Of a DNA stretch of 64,000 nucleotides, positions 47,641 to 57,037 are shown piece by piece. Made by a program: the position numbers and the translations under genes. The stretch is taken from contig OY970397.1 of NCBI GenBank assembly GCA_963720515.1, positions 744,001 to 808,000 on the forward strand, read 5' to 3'. Below the pieces are notes generated by a model. That model was given only the letters and a program-made list of their open reading frames with translations, had not been told where the DNA came from and made no database searches. Source of the stretch: G963720515 sp963720515 (GTDB taxonomy: Bacteria > Actinomycetota > Thermoleophilia > Gaiellales > Gaiellaceae). The stretch's first letter is position 1; each line of letters starts with the position of its first letter.

Positions 47641-49836
47641 GTGAACGCTCTTGCCCGCGGACTTGCCTGGCTGATCGTCCGCTTGCGCTGGCCGATCGTC
47701 CTCGCGTGGATCGCCGCGGCGATTGCGGCTGCCGTCTTCCTTCCGAGCTTCCAGGACCAGGGCCGGAGCAGCTCGCTCCTCGGCGGGCTCGTTCCAAAGA
47801 ACGCCGAGTCGACGAAGACGGCCGTGCGCCTGGCCGAGCTCTTCGACGTCCCCGTCGTCGCGCACTCGCACGTCGTCCAGCGGGATCCGGACGGGCTCTC
47901 GGAGGACGCGCTCCGGCGCGCGGCCGAGCGGGCGAAGGCGATCGCGGACACGAAGGATCCCGCCTTTCCCGGGATCGAGGGCGTGCTCCCGCTCGTGAAC
48001 GCTCGCGGCACCGTGCCGGCGTCGCGCGAGGACGGCACGACGATCGTGAACTACGTCTTCTTCGACCCGGGGAAGACGACCATCTTCGACCAGGAGCGCC
48101 AGACCGCCCGCTTCGCGGCGAAGGAGGTCTCGGCCCCGGACGACGCGCTCGTCGGCATCACTGGCGTCGCGCCCGCGTGGATCGAGGAGGGGCGCGTCGT
48201 GGACCGCGGCCTGCCATGGGTGACCCTTGCGACGCTCCTGGTGATCGCGCTCGTCCTCGGCGTGCACTTCCGCTCGCTCGTCGCGCCGCTCGTGTCGCTC
48301 CTCGCCGCCGGCGTCGCGTACGTCGTGGCGCTGCCGGTCGTCGCCTGGGTCGGCGTGCGGTTCGACCTGACGATCCCGCACGACGCCGAGCCGGTGCTCG
48401 TCGTGCTGCTGCTCGGCGTCGTCACCGACTACGCGGTCTTCTTCCTCCACGGGACGCGGGAGCGCCTCGACGCGGGCGAGCCGCGCCTCCGGGCGGCCCA
48501 GGGTGCGACCGCCGACTACCTGCCGATCGTCGTCACCGCCGGGCTCATCGTGGCGGGCGGGACGGCCACGCTCATGGTCGGGCAGCTCGCCTTCTTCCGC
48601 GCGTTCGGGCCGGGCATGGCGCTGACCGTGCTGGTGTCGCTCCTGGTCGCGGTGACGCTCGTCCCCGCGCTCATCGCCATCCTCGGCCCGCGCGCGTTCT
48701 GGCCACGTGGGCGCGAGCGCAGCCCGCGCGGTCCCAGCCGCGTCGCGTACTTCGCCGCGGCCCGCCCCGTCGCGCTCGTCGTCGCGCTCGTCGCGCTCGC
48801 CGTGCTGGCCTTCGCCTGCTACGGCCTGCGCGAGACCCGGCTCGGCGTGACGCAGATCGCCGGCCTGCCGAAGGACTCGGGCCCGAGGCAGGCGCAGGAC
48901 GCCGCCGCCAAGGGATTCGCGCCCGGGATCCTGTCGCCGACCGTCGTCCTGCTCGAGGGCGTCGGCGTGGACGACCTCCCGAAGCTCGAGGAACTCCAGA
49001 CCGCGCTCGACCGCGAGCCGGGGATCGCCGCCGCGATCGGGCCGACGAGCCAGCTCGAGGACGAGGCGCCGGGCCTCCTCATGTCCGAGAAGGCGGGAGC
49101 CGCTCGCTACCTCCTCGTGCTCGACCGCGAGCCGCAAGGCGGGCCGGCCGTCGACATCGTCCGGCACCTCCGCGACCGGCTTCCCGTGCTGCTCGCCGGC
49201 GCGGGGCTCGGCGATGCGCGGGCGAGCCTCGCGGGCGACACCGCGGCTGCCGAGGAGACCGTGGACACGATCGAGGACGACCTCGTCCGCATCGCGATCG
49301 CGGCGTTCCTCGTGAACTACCTGCTGCTCGCGCTCTTCCTCCGCGCGCTCATCGCGCCGCTCTACCTGGTGCTCGCCTCCGGGCTCGCCCTCGCGGCGAG
49401 CCTCGGCTTGACGACGCTCGTCTTCCAGGGACTCCTCGGCTACGACGAGGTCACGTACCACGTGCCCATCGCCGTCGCCGTGCTGCTGCTCTCGCTCGGC
49501 TCGGACTACAACGTGTTCCTTGTCGGGCGGATCTGGCAGTACGCCGAGGACCGGCCGCTCCGCGAGGCGATCGCGACCGCCGCGCCGCGGGCCTCGCGCG
49601 CGATCGGCGTCGCGGGGATCGCGCTCGCTCTCTCGTTCGCGTCGCTCGCGTTCATCGACCTTCGCCAGTTCCGCGAGTTCGCCTTCGCGATGTCGGTCGG
49701 CGTGCTCCTCGACGCCTTCGTCGTCCGCGCGCTCCTCATCCCCGCGCTCATCGCCCTCGCCGGCGAGGCGAGCTGGTGGCCGCGCACGCGCCGGCGCGCC
49801 GCCGAGCCCGCCGAGGCCGCGGCGCTAGGCGACTGA
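47641..49836 (+). CDS. MMPL/RND-family transporter
   Basis: This 731-residue membrane protein has the MMPL (actinobacterial RND) layout: helix 1 (about 14-36), an external domain, helices 2-6 with VVTDYAVFFLHGTRERL, a second external domain, then helices 8-12 with LLLSLGSDYNVFLVGRIWQYA. The Asp-Tyr pairs in DYAVF and DYNVF are the proton-relay residues of this family. Members export lipids, siderophores or drugs. The GTG at 47641 is supported by AGGAAGGA 5 bases upstream. It converges on the EEP-family gene with a 12-base overlap. Confidence 0.9.
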   Translation: MNALARGLAWLIVRLRWPIVLAWIAAAIAAAVFLPSFQDQGRSSSLLGGLVPKNAESTKTAVRLAELFDVPVVAHSHVVQRDPDGLSEDALRRAAERAKAIADTKDPAFPGIEGVLPLVNARGTVPASREDGTTIVNYVFFDPGKTTIFDQERQTARFAAKEVSAPDDALVGITGVAPAWIEEGRVVDRGLPWVTLATLLVIALVLGVHFRSLVAPLVSLLAAGVAYVVALPVVAWVGVRFDLTIPHDAEPVLVVLLLGVVTDYAVFFLHGTRERLDAGEPRLRAAQGATADYLPIVVTAGLIVAGGTATLMVGQLAFFRAFGPGMALTVLVSLLVAVTLVPALIAILGPRAFWPRGRERSPRGPSRVAYFAAARPVALVVALVALAVLAFACYGLRETRLGVTQIAGLPKDSGPRQAQDAAAKGFAPGILSPTVVLLEGVGVDDLPKLEELQTALDREPGIAAAIGPTSQLEDEAPGLLMSEKAGAARYLLVLDREPQGGPAVDIVRHLRDRLPVLLAGAGLGDARASLAGDTAAAEETVDTIEDDLVRIAIAAFLVNYLLLALFLRALIAPLYLVLASGLALAASLGLTTLVFQGLLGYDEVTYHVPIAVAVLLLSLGSDYNVFLVGRIWQYAEDRPLREAIATAAPRASRAIGVAGIALALSFASLAFIDLRQFREFAFAMSVGVLLDAFVVRALLIPALIALAGEASWWPRTRRRAAEPAEAAALGD

Positions 49837-50853
49837 GCGGTCGAGTCCGAACTCGACCCAGAGCGGGTAGTGATCGGAGATGTGCCAGGAGAGCGCGAGC
49901 CTCGTCATCCCCGCGGCGAGGCCGGGGACGAAGTCGTAGCTCCCCGCGGCCGTGAGCCTGAGCGAGAGAAGCGCGCTCGAGCCCTTCGTGAACCAGGCGA
50001 TCTGGTCGTAGAAGTGGTCGGCCGCGTCGCCGAAGAGCGTGCGCGGCACCGCGTCGAGCGCGGCGGGGGTCTCGAGGCCCGTGGACGTGAACGCGTCGTA
50101 GAGCGGGTCGCCTTTGCGGTCGATGTTGAAGTCGCCGAGCGCGATCAGGTTGCGCTCGAACTCGTTCGTTCGGGTCGCCCACTCCGCGAGCCACTCGGCG
50201 ATCGCCTTCAGCTCGCCCACCCGGTCCGCGGCCTGCTCGCCGTAGATCACGTGGAGCGTCACGAGGACGAAGTTCGTTCCGCCGGAGCGGAAGCCGACCG
50301 CGTACGGCGTCCGCGCGAACTGGCGGTTGAACGCGCCCGGCTTGATCTTCGCCGGGTCGCTCTCGACCGGGACGACCAGCTCGCACGCGAGGCCCGACGG
50401 CTTGACCCGGCGCGTGTCGAAAAGGAAGGCCATCCGTTCGTCGTTGCCCTGGTCGCCCTTCGTCACGTCCGTGAGGATCACCGCCCAGTCGGGGCCGAGC
50501 GTCCTGAGGAGAAGGCGGAGCGCGTGGACGTCGCCGCGCATCTCCTGGAGGGCCACGACGTCGAAGCGCGACACGATCTCGGCGATGCAGAGCACGTCGC
50601 GGAAGTTCCGCTTCGGCGAGTCGGCGGCTGCGGTCGTCCACCTCTCCGTGAGCCCGCCGAACGCGCGCAGGTTCCAGGTCCCGACCAGGAGGTTCCGGTC
50701 GAGCTGCTTCGCCGGGATGACCTGGTCCACGGCGGCGCGAAGCGCGGTCAGCTCGGCGAGGACGGCTTTGGGCGGCGTGTCGAAGGAGGGCGTGCGCCCA
50801 GTCTCGCACCGCGCGCGCCGGACCGCTGCAAGGTCCCCCTTACGCCGGGCCAC
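49825..50853 (-). CDS. endonuclease/exonuclease/phosphatase (EEP) family protein
   Basis: A 342-residue EEP-fold hydrolase: VGTWNLRAFGG (the Asn of the first motif), VVALQEMRGD (catalytic Glu), FVLVTLHVIYG (His), NLIALGDFNIDR (Asp-x-Asn) and HISDHYPLWVEF (SDH). All core residues of the DNase I-like fold are present. The family covers DNases, AP endonucleases and phospholipid or inositol phosphatases; no signal peptide is visible, so an intracellular nuclease is plausible. It is divergent from hemA, with 27 bases between starts. Confidence 0.84.
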   Translation of the reverse strand: MARRKGDLAAVRRARCETGRTPSFDTPPKAVLAELTALRAAVDQVIPAKQLDRNLLVGTWNLRAFGGLTERWTTAAADSPKRNFRDVLCIAEIVSRFDVVALQEMRGDVHALRLLLRTLGPDWAVILTDVTKGDQGNDERMAFLFDTRRVKPSGLACELVVPVESDPAKIKPGAFNRQFARTPYAVGFRSGGTNFVLVTLHVIYGEQAADRVGELKAIAEWLAEWATRTNEFERNLIALGDFNIDRKGDPLYDAFTSTGLETPAALDAVPRTLFGDAADHFYDQIAWFTKGSSALLSLRLTAAGSYDFVPGLAAGMTRLALSWHISDHYPLWVEFGLDRSVA

Positions 50854-50868
50854 GCCCGCTCCGGTTGA

Positions 50869-50874
50869 TAGCTT
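50869..50874 (+). promoter_or_regulatory. -10 hexamer TAGCTT of hemA-hemL (leaderless)
   Basis: TAGCTT is followed by exactly 6 bases and GTG 50881. Confidence 0.55.
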
Positions 50875-50880
50875 CGCGCC

Positions 50881-52152
50881 GTGGGCTCACGCGGCTCCTC
50901 GCCCGCTCTCGTCCTTGTGGGCGCATCGCACCGCACCGCGGCGCTCGACGTGCGCGAGCGCCTGCACGTCCCCCCGGAACAGGCGGGCGCACTCGCCGCG
51001 GAGCTCGCCGGCGGCGGCGTCGAGGCGGCCGTGCTCTCGACCTGCAACCGCACGGAGATCTACCTCGCCGCGTACGACTCGGGGTTGGCCGCCGCGCTGG
51101 CGCGAGGCGCGCTCGCCCGCCGTTCCGGCATCGACGAGGCCGACCTCGAGACGCTCCTCGACGAGGAGCGCGACGAGGACGCGGCCCTCCACCTCTTCCG
51201 CGTCGCGGCCGGGCTCGATTCGCTCCTACCCGGCGAGTCGCAGATCCTCGGTCAGGTGCGCGAGGCGTACGAGCTCGCGTCCGCCGTGGGCGCGACCGGG
51301 CCCGTCCTCAACCGGACGTTCGAGCACGCGCTCCACGCGGGCAAGCGCGTGCGGCACGAGACCGGCGTCGGCACGATCCCCGCCGCCGTCCCCGCCGCCG
51401 CGGCCGCGCTCGCCGAGCGCGTGGTCGGGCCGCTCGAGGGCAAGCGGATCCTCGTCATCGGCGCCGGGAAGATGGGCGAGCTCGCGGCCACGAGCTTCCT
51501 CACGCGCGGCGCCGAGCGGGTCTTCGTCGCGAACCACCGGATCGAGCGGGCCCAGCGGCTCGCGGACCGCTTCGGCGGCGAGGCCGTCCCGTGGGATGCG
51601 ATGGCCGAGGAGCTCGAGCGCGCCGATGTCGTCCTGAGCTCGACGCGCTGCCCGCAGGTGATCCTCCACGCGGACGAGGTCGCCGCCGCGCTCCCCGCGC
51701 GCAACGGGCGGCTGCTCCTGCTCGTCGACATCGCCGTGCCGCGCGACCTCGACCCCGCGATCGCGGATCTCGAGGGATGCCGCCTCTACGACCTCGACGC
51801 GCTCGGCCCCGAGGCAGGCGACGCGCTCGCGACGCGGCAGGAGGAGACCGACGCGGCCGAGGCGATCGTGGCCGGCGAGGCGGTCGAGCTCGGCCGCTGG
51901 CTCGACGCGCTCGACGCCGCCCCGGTCGTGACCGCGCTCCGGCGGCGGGCGGACGAGATCCGCGTCGCCGAGCTCGCGCGGGTCGAGGGTCGGCTGGCCG
52001 GGCTCTCGGAGACCGAGCGCCGCGAGGTCGAGACCCTCACCGCGCAGATCGTGAGCAAGCTCCTCCACGAGCCGACCGTGCGCGTGAAGGAGGCCCCGGG
52101 TCACGCCGAGGCGCTCCGCTCGCTCTTCGCGCTCGACGAGGAGCGCGTCTGA
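50881..52152 (+). CDS. hemA: glutamyl-tRNA reductase
   Basis: A 423-residue enzyme that reduces glutamyl-tRNA to glutamate-1-semialdehyde, the first step of C5 haem synthesis. The catalytic Cys55 is in LSTCNRTEIY, LLPGESQILGQVREAYE is the family signature, GAGKMGELAA binds NADPH, and the C-terminal dimerisation helices are present. It is leaderless. Its stop overlaps the hemL start as CTGA, and HemL uses its unstable product directly. Confidence 0.95.
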   Translation: MGSRGSSPALVLVGASHRTAALDVRERLHVPPEQAGALAAELAGGGVEAAVLSTCNRTEIYLAAYDSGLAAALARGALARRSGIDEADLETLLDEERDEDAALHLFRVAAGLDSLLPGESQILGQVREAYELASAVGATGPVLNRTFEHALHAGKRVRHETGVGTIPAAVPAAAAALAERVVGPLEGKRILVIGAGKMGELAATSFLTRGAERVFVANHRIERAQRLADRFGGEAVPWDAMAEELERADVVLSSTRCPQVILHADEVAAALPARNGRLLLLVDIAVPRDLDPAIADLEGCRLYDLDALGPEAGDALATRQEETDAAEAIVAGEAVELGRWLDALDAAPVVTALRRRADEIRVAELARVEGRLAGLSETERREVETLTAQIVSKLLHEPTVRVKEAPGHAEALRSLFALDEERV

Positions 52153-53426
52153 GCGACCTGCCCGGCGAGGCGTCCCGCGAGCTCTACCGGCGGGCCCTCG
52201 CGCGTATCCCGGGCGGCGTGAACTCGCCCGTCCGTGCCATGCGCGCGGTCGGGCTCGACGCGCCGGTGTTCGCGGCGCGCGGCGAGGGCGCGTGGCTCGT
52301 CGACGCCGACGGCCGGCGATACGTGGACTGGATCCAGTCCTGGGGGCCGCTGATCTTCGGCCACGCGGACCCCGAGACGGTGGAGGCGGTCACGGCCGCT
52401 GCTCGCTCCGGCACCTCGTTCGGCGTCTCGACGGCGGCCGAGGTCGAGCTGGCCGAGGAGATCGCGGACGCGGTGCCGTCGATCGAGTCGGTGCGGCTCG
52501 TGTCCTCCGGGACGGAGGCGGCGATGAGCGCGCTCCGCCTGGCCCGTGCCGCGACCGGGCGCGACCGTGTCGTCAAGTTCGCCGGCGGCTACCACGGCCA
52601 CGCGGACGCGCTGCTCGCCGAGTCGGGCTCCGGCATCGCGACGCTCGGGATTCCCTCGACGCCCGGCGTTCCGTACGCGGTCGTCGCCGAGACCGCCGTC
52701 GTTCCGTACAACGATCTCGCCGCGACCGACGAGGTGCTCGACGGCTCGACCGCCGCCGTGGTCGTGGAGCCGGTGACCGGGAACATGGGCGTCGTCCCGC
52801 CCTCGCCCGGGTTTCTGGAGGGCCTTCGTGCGGCGTGCGACCGCGTCGGCGCCCTGCTCGTGTTCGACGAGGTCATCACGGGGTTCCGGGTCGCGCACGG
52901 CGGCGCGCAGGAGCGCTTCGGCGTCCGGCCCGACCTCACGATCCTCGGGAAGATCGTCGGAGGAGGCCTGCCGGTCGGCGCGTTCGGCGGACGGCGCGAC
53001 GTGATGGAGCTGCTCGCGCCGGCGGGCGCCGTCTACCAGGCCGGGACGCTCTCGGGGAATCCGTTGGCGACCGCGGCCGGATTGTCCGTGCTCCGGCGAC
53101 TGCGCGACCCCAGTGTGTACGCGGAGCTCGAGACCCGGGGTGCGCGGCTCGAGGCGGGGCTGCGGGATGCCGCGCCTGATGCGTGCGTCCAGCGTGTCGG
53201 CGCGATGGCGACGCTCTTCATGCACTCCGGTCCTGTGCGGAATCTGGCCGAGGCGCAGGCGAGCGACACCGAGCGGTACGGCGCGCTCTTCCGCGGGCTC
53301 CTCGTGCGCGGCGTGCTCGTCGCGCCGTCGCAGTTCGAGGCGCTGTTCGTCTCCCTCGCCCACGGCGACGAGGAGATCGACCTGACCGTCTCAGCCGTTG
53401 CCGAAGTCGCCTCGGCTGTGAAGTGA
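52149..53426 (+). CDS. hemL: glutamate-1-semialdehyde 2,1-aminomutase, probable CTG start
   Basis: A 425-residue PLP enzyme forming 5-aminolevulinate. The N-terminal IPGGVNSPVRAM, SSGTEAAMSALRLAR, FAGGYHGHAD, VFDEVITGFR and the PLP lysine Lys268 in ILGKIVGGGLP are all present. The conserved N-terminus begins before any ATG, GTG or TTG: the first residues are encoded from CTG 52149, which overlaps the hemA stop as CTGA, mirroring the ATGA and GTGA overlaps elsewhere. The first canonical start, a GTG at 52218, would delete conserved residues. Confidence 0.92.
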   Translation: MSDLPGEASRELYRRALARIPGGVNSPVRAMRAVGLDAPVFAARGEGAWLVDADGRRYVDWIQSWGPLIFGHADPETVEAVTAAARSGTSFGVSTAAEVELAEEIADAVPSIESVRLVSSGTEAAMSALRLARAATGRDRVVKFAGGYHGHADALLAESGSGIATLGIPSTPGVPYAVVAETAVVPYNDLAATDEVLDGSTAAVVVEPVTGNMGVVPPSPGFLEGLRAACDRVGALLVFDEVITGFRVAHGGAQERFGVRPDLTILGKIVGGGLPVGAFGGRRDVMELLAPAGAVYQAGTLSGNPLATAAGLSVLRRLRDPSVYAELETRGARLEAGLRDAAPDACVQRVGAMATLFMHSGPVRNLAEAQASDTERYGALFRGLLVRGVLVAPSQFEALFVSLAHGDEEIDLTVSAVAEVASAVK

Positions 53427-53483
53427 TCGGTACACACTCGGCGCAGTTTGGTCACAGACACGCACGCATTTCAGCGATAGCCT
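53427..53483 (+). promoter_or_regulatory. promoter module, copy B of a three-copy family
   Basis: TCGGTACACACTCGG begins right after the hemL stop, GTCACAGACACG lies at 53451-53462, and TAGCCT (53478-53483) follows 15 bases later. Over the first 40 bases it matches copy C at about 31 positions without gaps, and every difference is a transition. Confidence 0.6.
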
Positions 53484-53537
53484 GAGCGGCGAGAAGGGGG
53501 CGGGTCGGAGCCCGCAGTCAGACGCGCGCGCGTCTAC
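53484..53537 (+). ncRNA. candidate short transcript from promoter module B
   Basis: The 54 bases after module B hold no gene. They contain the stem GCGGG/CCCGC (53500-53504 with 53511-53515) and the palindrome GACGCGCGCGCGTC (53521-53534), which could end a short RNA or terminate the convergent argS and hemL genes. Confidence 0.25.
53500..53534. terminator. paired hairpins between hemL and argS
   Basis: A 5-bp GC stem with a 6-base loop (53500-53515) is followed by a 14-base perfect palindrome (53521-53534), placed between convergent genes. Confidence 0.45.
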
Positions 53538-55064
53538 TCACATCCGCTCCGGCGCGTCGACCCCGATCAGGTCGAGGCAGCGGGCGATCACGATCTGCGT
53601 GGCGCGCGCCAAGCCGAGCCGGAAGGACTCAGCGTCCGAGTCGAGCACGCGGTGCTGGTGGTAGAAGCGGTGGAACTCGTCCGCGACGCGGATGGCGTAC
53701 GTCGGGATGGCGTGCGGCCCCCGCCGGTGCGTCGCCTCCGCCGCGACGAGCGGGAAGTCCGCGAGCCGCTTCACGAGCTCGCGCTCCTCGTCTGCGAGCT
53801 CGGCAGGCGCCTCGCCGCCGATCACCCGGTCGCCCGCGTTCCGCAGGATCCCGGCGATCCGCGCGTGCGCGTACTGCACGTAGTAGACGGGGTTCTTGTC
53901 CGTCCGCTCGGAGGCCAGGTCGATGTCGATGTCCACCGGCTGCTCGTGGCCGCGCGCGATCAGGAACCAGCGGGCCGCGTCCACTCCGATCGCGTCGAGC
54001 AGGTCGTCGAGGAAGACGACGTCGCCGCGCCGCTTCGACACCTTCCGCGCCTCGCCGCCCTCGACGAGGTTGACGAGCTGGTAGATCAGCACCTCGACCG
54101 CGTCGGGATCGTGACCCTGCGCCGCCGCGATCGCCTTCAGCCGCTGGACGTAGCCATGATGGTCGGCGCCGAGGACGTAGACGAGCCTGTCGTGGCCGCG
54201 CGACCACTTGAGCCGCATGTGCGGGATGTCGCCGGCGAAGTACGTCGGCCGCCCGTCCGAGCGCACCACGACGCGATCCTTGTCGTCACCCCACTTCGAC
54301 GTCGGGAGCCAGGTGGCGCCGTCCTCCTCGTAGAGCGGCAGCTCCGCGAGCGATTCCTCGAGCGTGTTCTCGACCTCGCTCTGGCGCACCCAGAGATCCA
54401 TGTGGACGCGGAACCGCTCGAGCGTCGCCTCGATCCGCGCGAGCATCCGCTCGACCGGGTCGCCCTCCTCCGCGGCGAGATCCTTCAGGTACTCGCCCCG
54501 GTAGCCGTCCTCGGGTGGCTCCTCCCCACGCCCGCGCGCGTCGACCGACTGGCGGAACAGGTCGATCTGCGCGCCCGTGTCGTTCACGTAGAACTCGCGT
54601 TCCACCTCGTGGCCGGCAAACTCGAAGAGGCGCGCGACCGAGTCGCCGTAGGCCGCGTTGCGCGCCGTCGCAACGGTCAGCGGCCCGGTCGGATTGGCCG
54701 AGACGAACTCGACCTGCACGCGCTCCGGTTTCGGCTCCGGCGTGCCCGCGCCGTACGCGGAGTCCTCGCGGACGATCTCTGCCACCGCGTCGCCGAACCA
54801 CGCGGGATCGAGCGTCAGGTTCACGAACCCGGGCGGCGCCGCCGCAGCCTGCTGCACGCCCGCGAGCGAGCCGGCCGCCGCGACGAGTTCCTCGGCGAGC
54901 TCCATCGGCTTCTGTCCGCGCGTCGGCGCGAGCTGGAGCGCGACGTTCGTCGCGTAGTCGCCATACGCGGCGTCGCGGGGGCGCTCGAGGGTCACGGGGG
55001 CGCCGGCCGCCTCCGAGAGCTCGGCAGCGAGGCGCTCGACGGCGAAGCGGCCTTCGGTCTTCAC
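53538..55064 (-). CDS. argS: arginyl-tRNA synthetase with altered HIGH motif
   Basis: A 508-residue class I synthetase. The N-terminal additional domain (FVNLTLDPAWF) is followed by SANPTGPLTVATARNAAYGD, where the HIGH tetrad (usually HVGH) reads TVAT (residues 130-133). The KMSKS region reads RKVSKRRGDVV. The FYVNDTGAQIDLF, DGRPTYFAGDI, VLGADHHGY and C-terminal anticodon-binding helices are normal. The GTG at 55064 is preferred: TAGGAT ends 7 bases before it, whereas the ATG at 55073 lies partly inside that hexamer. It is essential for translation, so the unusual tetrad is presumably functional. Confidence 0.92.
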   Translation of the reverse strand: MKTEGRFAVERLAAELSEAAGAPVTLERPRDAAYGDYATNVALQLAPTRGQKPMELAEELVAAAGSLAGVQQAAAAPPGFVNLTLDPAWFGDAVAEIVREDSAYGAGTPEPKPERVQVEFVSANPTGPLTVATARNAAYGDSVARLFEFAGHEVEREFYVNDTGAQIDLFRQSVDARGRGEEPPEDGYRGEYLKDLAAEEGDPVERMLARIEATLERFRVHMDLWVRQSEVENTLEESLAELPLYEEDGATWLPTSKWGDDKDRVVVRSDGRPTYFAGDIPHMRLKWSRGHDRLVYVLGADHHGYVQRLKAIAAAQGHDPDAVEVLIYQLVNLVEGGEARKVSKRRGDVVFLDDLLDAIGVDAARWFLIARGHEQPVDIDIDLASERTDKNPVYYVQYAHARIAGILRNAGDRVIGGEAPAELADEERELVKRLADFPLVAAEATHRRGPHAIPTYAIRVADEFHRFYHQHRVLDSDAESFRLGLARATQIVIARCLDLIGVDAPERM

Positions 55065-55071
55065 GCGAACC

Positions 55072-55077
55072 ATCCTA
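55072..55077 (-). promoter_or_regulatory. -10 hexamer TAGGAT of argS (leaderless)
   Basis: TAGGAT on the minus strand is followed by 7 bases and GTG 55064. Confidence 0.5.
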
Positions 55078-56260
55078 CGGACGGCTCCGGGCCCGGTAGG
55101 CCTCCGCCATGGCGATCCGCTGCATCGTCGTCGGATGCGTCGCGTAGAGCAACCGAATCCACGCGGGTGGGTCGGGATCCCCGAGCGAGGCGATCGCGAG
55201 ACGGCGCTCGAGGCCCACGGCCGCGTCGGGGTCGCGGGTCGCGGTGAGCGAGATCCAGTCGGCCTCGGCCTCGTAGCGGCGCGACACCGCGTTCGCGAAC
55301 GGCATGACCGCGAGCGTGAACGCGAACGTCACGAGGAGCGCGAGCGGCACGAGCGCGGGGTCGCGCAGGCCGCCGCGCCGCTCCGTCGCCCACCAGACGA
55401 GCGCGAGCCCGGGCACGAGGAAGAGCGCGAACCAGGCGACGCCCTTCCACACGTGCCGGCGCTTCACGTGGCCGAGCTCGTGCGCGGCGACCGACTCGAG
55501 CTCCGCGTCGGAGAAGCGCCCGTCGAGGATCGTGTCGTCGAAGACGACGCGGCGGGTCGGGCCGATCCCGAGCGTCATCGCGTTCGGCACGGTCGTCCGG
55601 CGGCTCGCGTCCGAGACCTGCACGGTCGTGACCTTCACGCCGATCCGCTCGCCCAGGCGCTGCACCTCCGCGGCGAGCCGCTTATCCGGGAGCGGCTTCG
55701 TGTTCGTGAAGAGCGGCTGGAACACGACCGGCTGCGCGAGGGCGAAGACGGCCCCGACGACGGCGAGCGCGGGCGCGGCGACGAGCCACCAGCGCCGGTA
55801 GCGCGCCGCAAGGAAGAGCACGCCGGCCACGACCGCGCAGACGAGCACGGCCTGCACGGCGAAGGCGACCACGTGGCCCCGAAGCCACGGAGCCCACGGC
55901 TGGTGCGTGAGCCCGTACCGCATCGCCCACCAGTGCCCCGCGATGCCGAGCGGGAGGATTGCGACCCAGACGACGCCGAGCGTCGATGAGCGCCATTCCG
56001 ATCCCGGTGCGGATCCGGCCACGCGCGACGCGCCGCACCCGCGGCTCGATGCGCCGCGCGCGCCACACGACGAGCGAGGCAACGACGAGCTGCACGGCCG
56101 TCGTCACGAGGAAGAGCGTGCGCGCGACCGTGCGGTAGCGCCCGGCGCGGTCGAGCTGCGCGGGCGTGAAGTAGCGGGCGGGATCGAGGTGCGGAAGCGC
56201 GAGATCGTCCGGCACGGTCGTCCGCAGGAGGAGCCACGCCGCGAGCGCCCAGCCGAGCAC
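55075..56260 (-). pseudogene. M48-family membrane metalloprotease with one-base frameshift
   Basis: The N-terminal membrane part (from GTG 56260, LGWALAAWLLLRTTVPDD through VASLVVWRARRIEPRVRR and GIGMAL) and the main part (TLGVVWVAILPLGIAGHWW to the stop) are in different frames. Deleting one base near 55983-55988 gives 394 residues. The protease site AAHELGHVKRRH (HExxH) and the third ligand Glu in RRYEAEADW match the Ste24/CAAX-prenyl-protease-like M48 branch. The protein acts in the cytoplasmic membrane, probably in quality control. A read error is the likely cause. Confidence 0.78.
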
Positions 56261-56305
56261 GAGCGCCCCCGCGACCGCGGCCTTCGCTAGCGTTGCGCGC
56301 CGGCC

Positions 56306-57037
56306 ATGCGCGCTTGCGTCATCTCGGACATCCACGGGAACCTGCACGCGCTGGACGCGGTCCTCGCCGCGGTCGCGGACGAGGCCCCGGACGAGATCTG
56401 GTGCCTCGGGGACCTCGTAGGCTACGGGCCGCGCCCGAACGCGTGCTGCCGGATCGTCGCGAAGGAGGCGGCGTTCTCGCTCGTCGGGAACCACGACCTC
56501 GCGGTCATCGGGACGATCGACCTCGACGGCTTCTCCGACGACGCGGCCGAGAGCGCCCGCTGGACGCAGTCCGTGCTCGACGAGGACGCGCGCGCCTACC
56601 TCGCCGGGCTCGAGCCGCTCGGCGTGCGCGAGGAGGCAGGCCTCTACCACGCGAGCCCGGTCGACCCGGTCTGGGAATACATCATGTCGGCCGAGGCCGC
56701 GGCCGCCGCCATCGTCACCGCGCCGGAGCGGCTCGTCCTCGTCGGCCACTCGCACCTCGCGCTCACGTTCGCGCTGGCGGACGGGCGGCTCGTCGGCGGG
56801 CTCGCCCCGGACGGCACCGAGCTCGACCTGAGCGCTGCCGACCGCTGGATCCTGAACCCGGGCTCGGTCGGCCAGCCGCGCGACGGCGATCCGCGGGCGG
56901 CGTTTCTCGTGCTTGACCTGGGCGAAGGGCGGGCAACGTACCGGCGTGTTCCGTATCCCGTCGAGACCACGCAGCGGGAGCTGCGCGACCGAGGCCTCCC
57001 GGAGGTGCTGGCGACGCGCCTCGAGGTGGGGCTCTAG
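56306..57037 (+). CDS. calcineurin-like metallophosphoesterase (YfcE/MJ0936-like)
   Basis: A 243-residue phosphoesterase with SDIHGNLHAL (Asp-x-His-Gly-Asn), CLGDLVGYGP, LVGNHDLAV, VLVGHSHLA and NPGSVGQPRDGD, the compact layout of YfcE- and ApaH-like diesterases. TAGCGT lies 12 bases upstream of the ATG. Its 3' end overlaps the reading frame of the next lipoprotein gene, so the pair is compactly arranged with the downstream kinase. Confidence 0.85.
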   Translation: MRACVISDIHGNLHALDAVLAAVADEAPDEIWCLGDLVGYGPRPNACCRIVAKEAAFSLVGNHDLAVIGTIDLDGFSDDAAESARWTQSVLDEDARAYLAGLEPLGVREEAGLYHASPVDPVWEYIMSAEAAAAAIVTAPERLVLVGHSHLALTFALADGRLVGGLAPDGTELDLSAADRWILNPGSVGQPRDGDPRAAFLVLDLGEGRATYRRVPYPVETTQRELRDRGLPEVLATRLEVGL

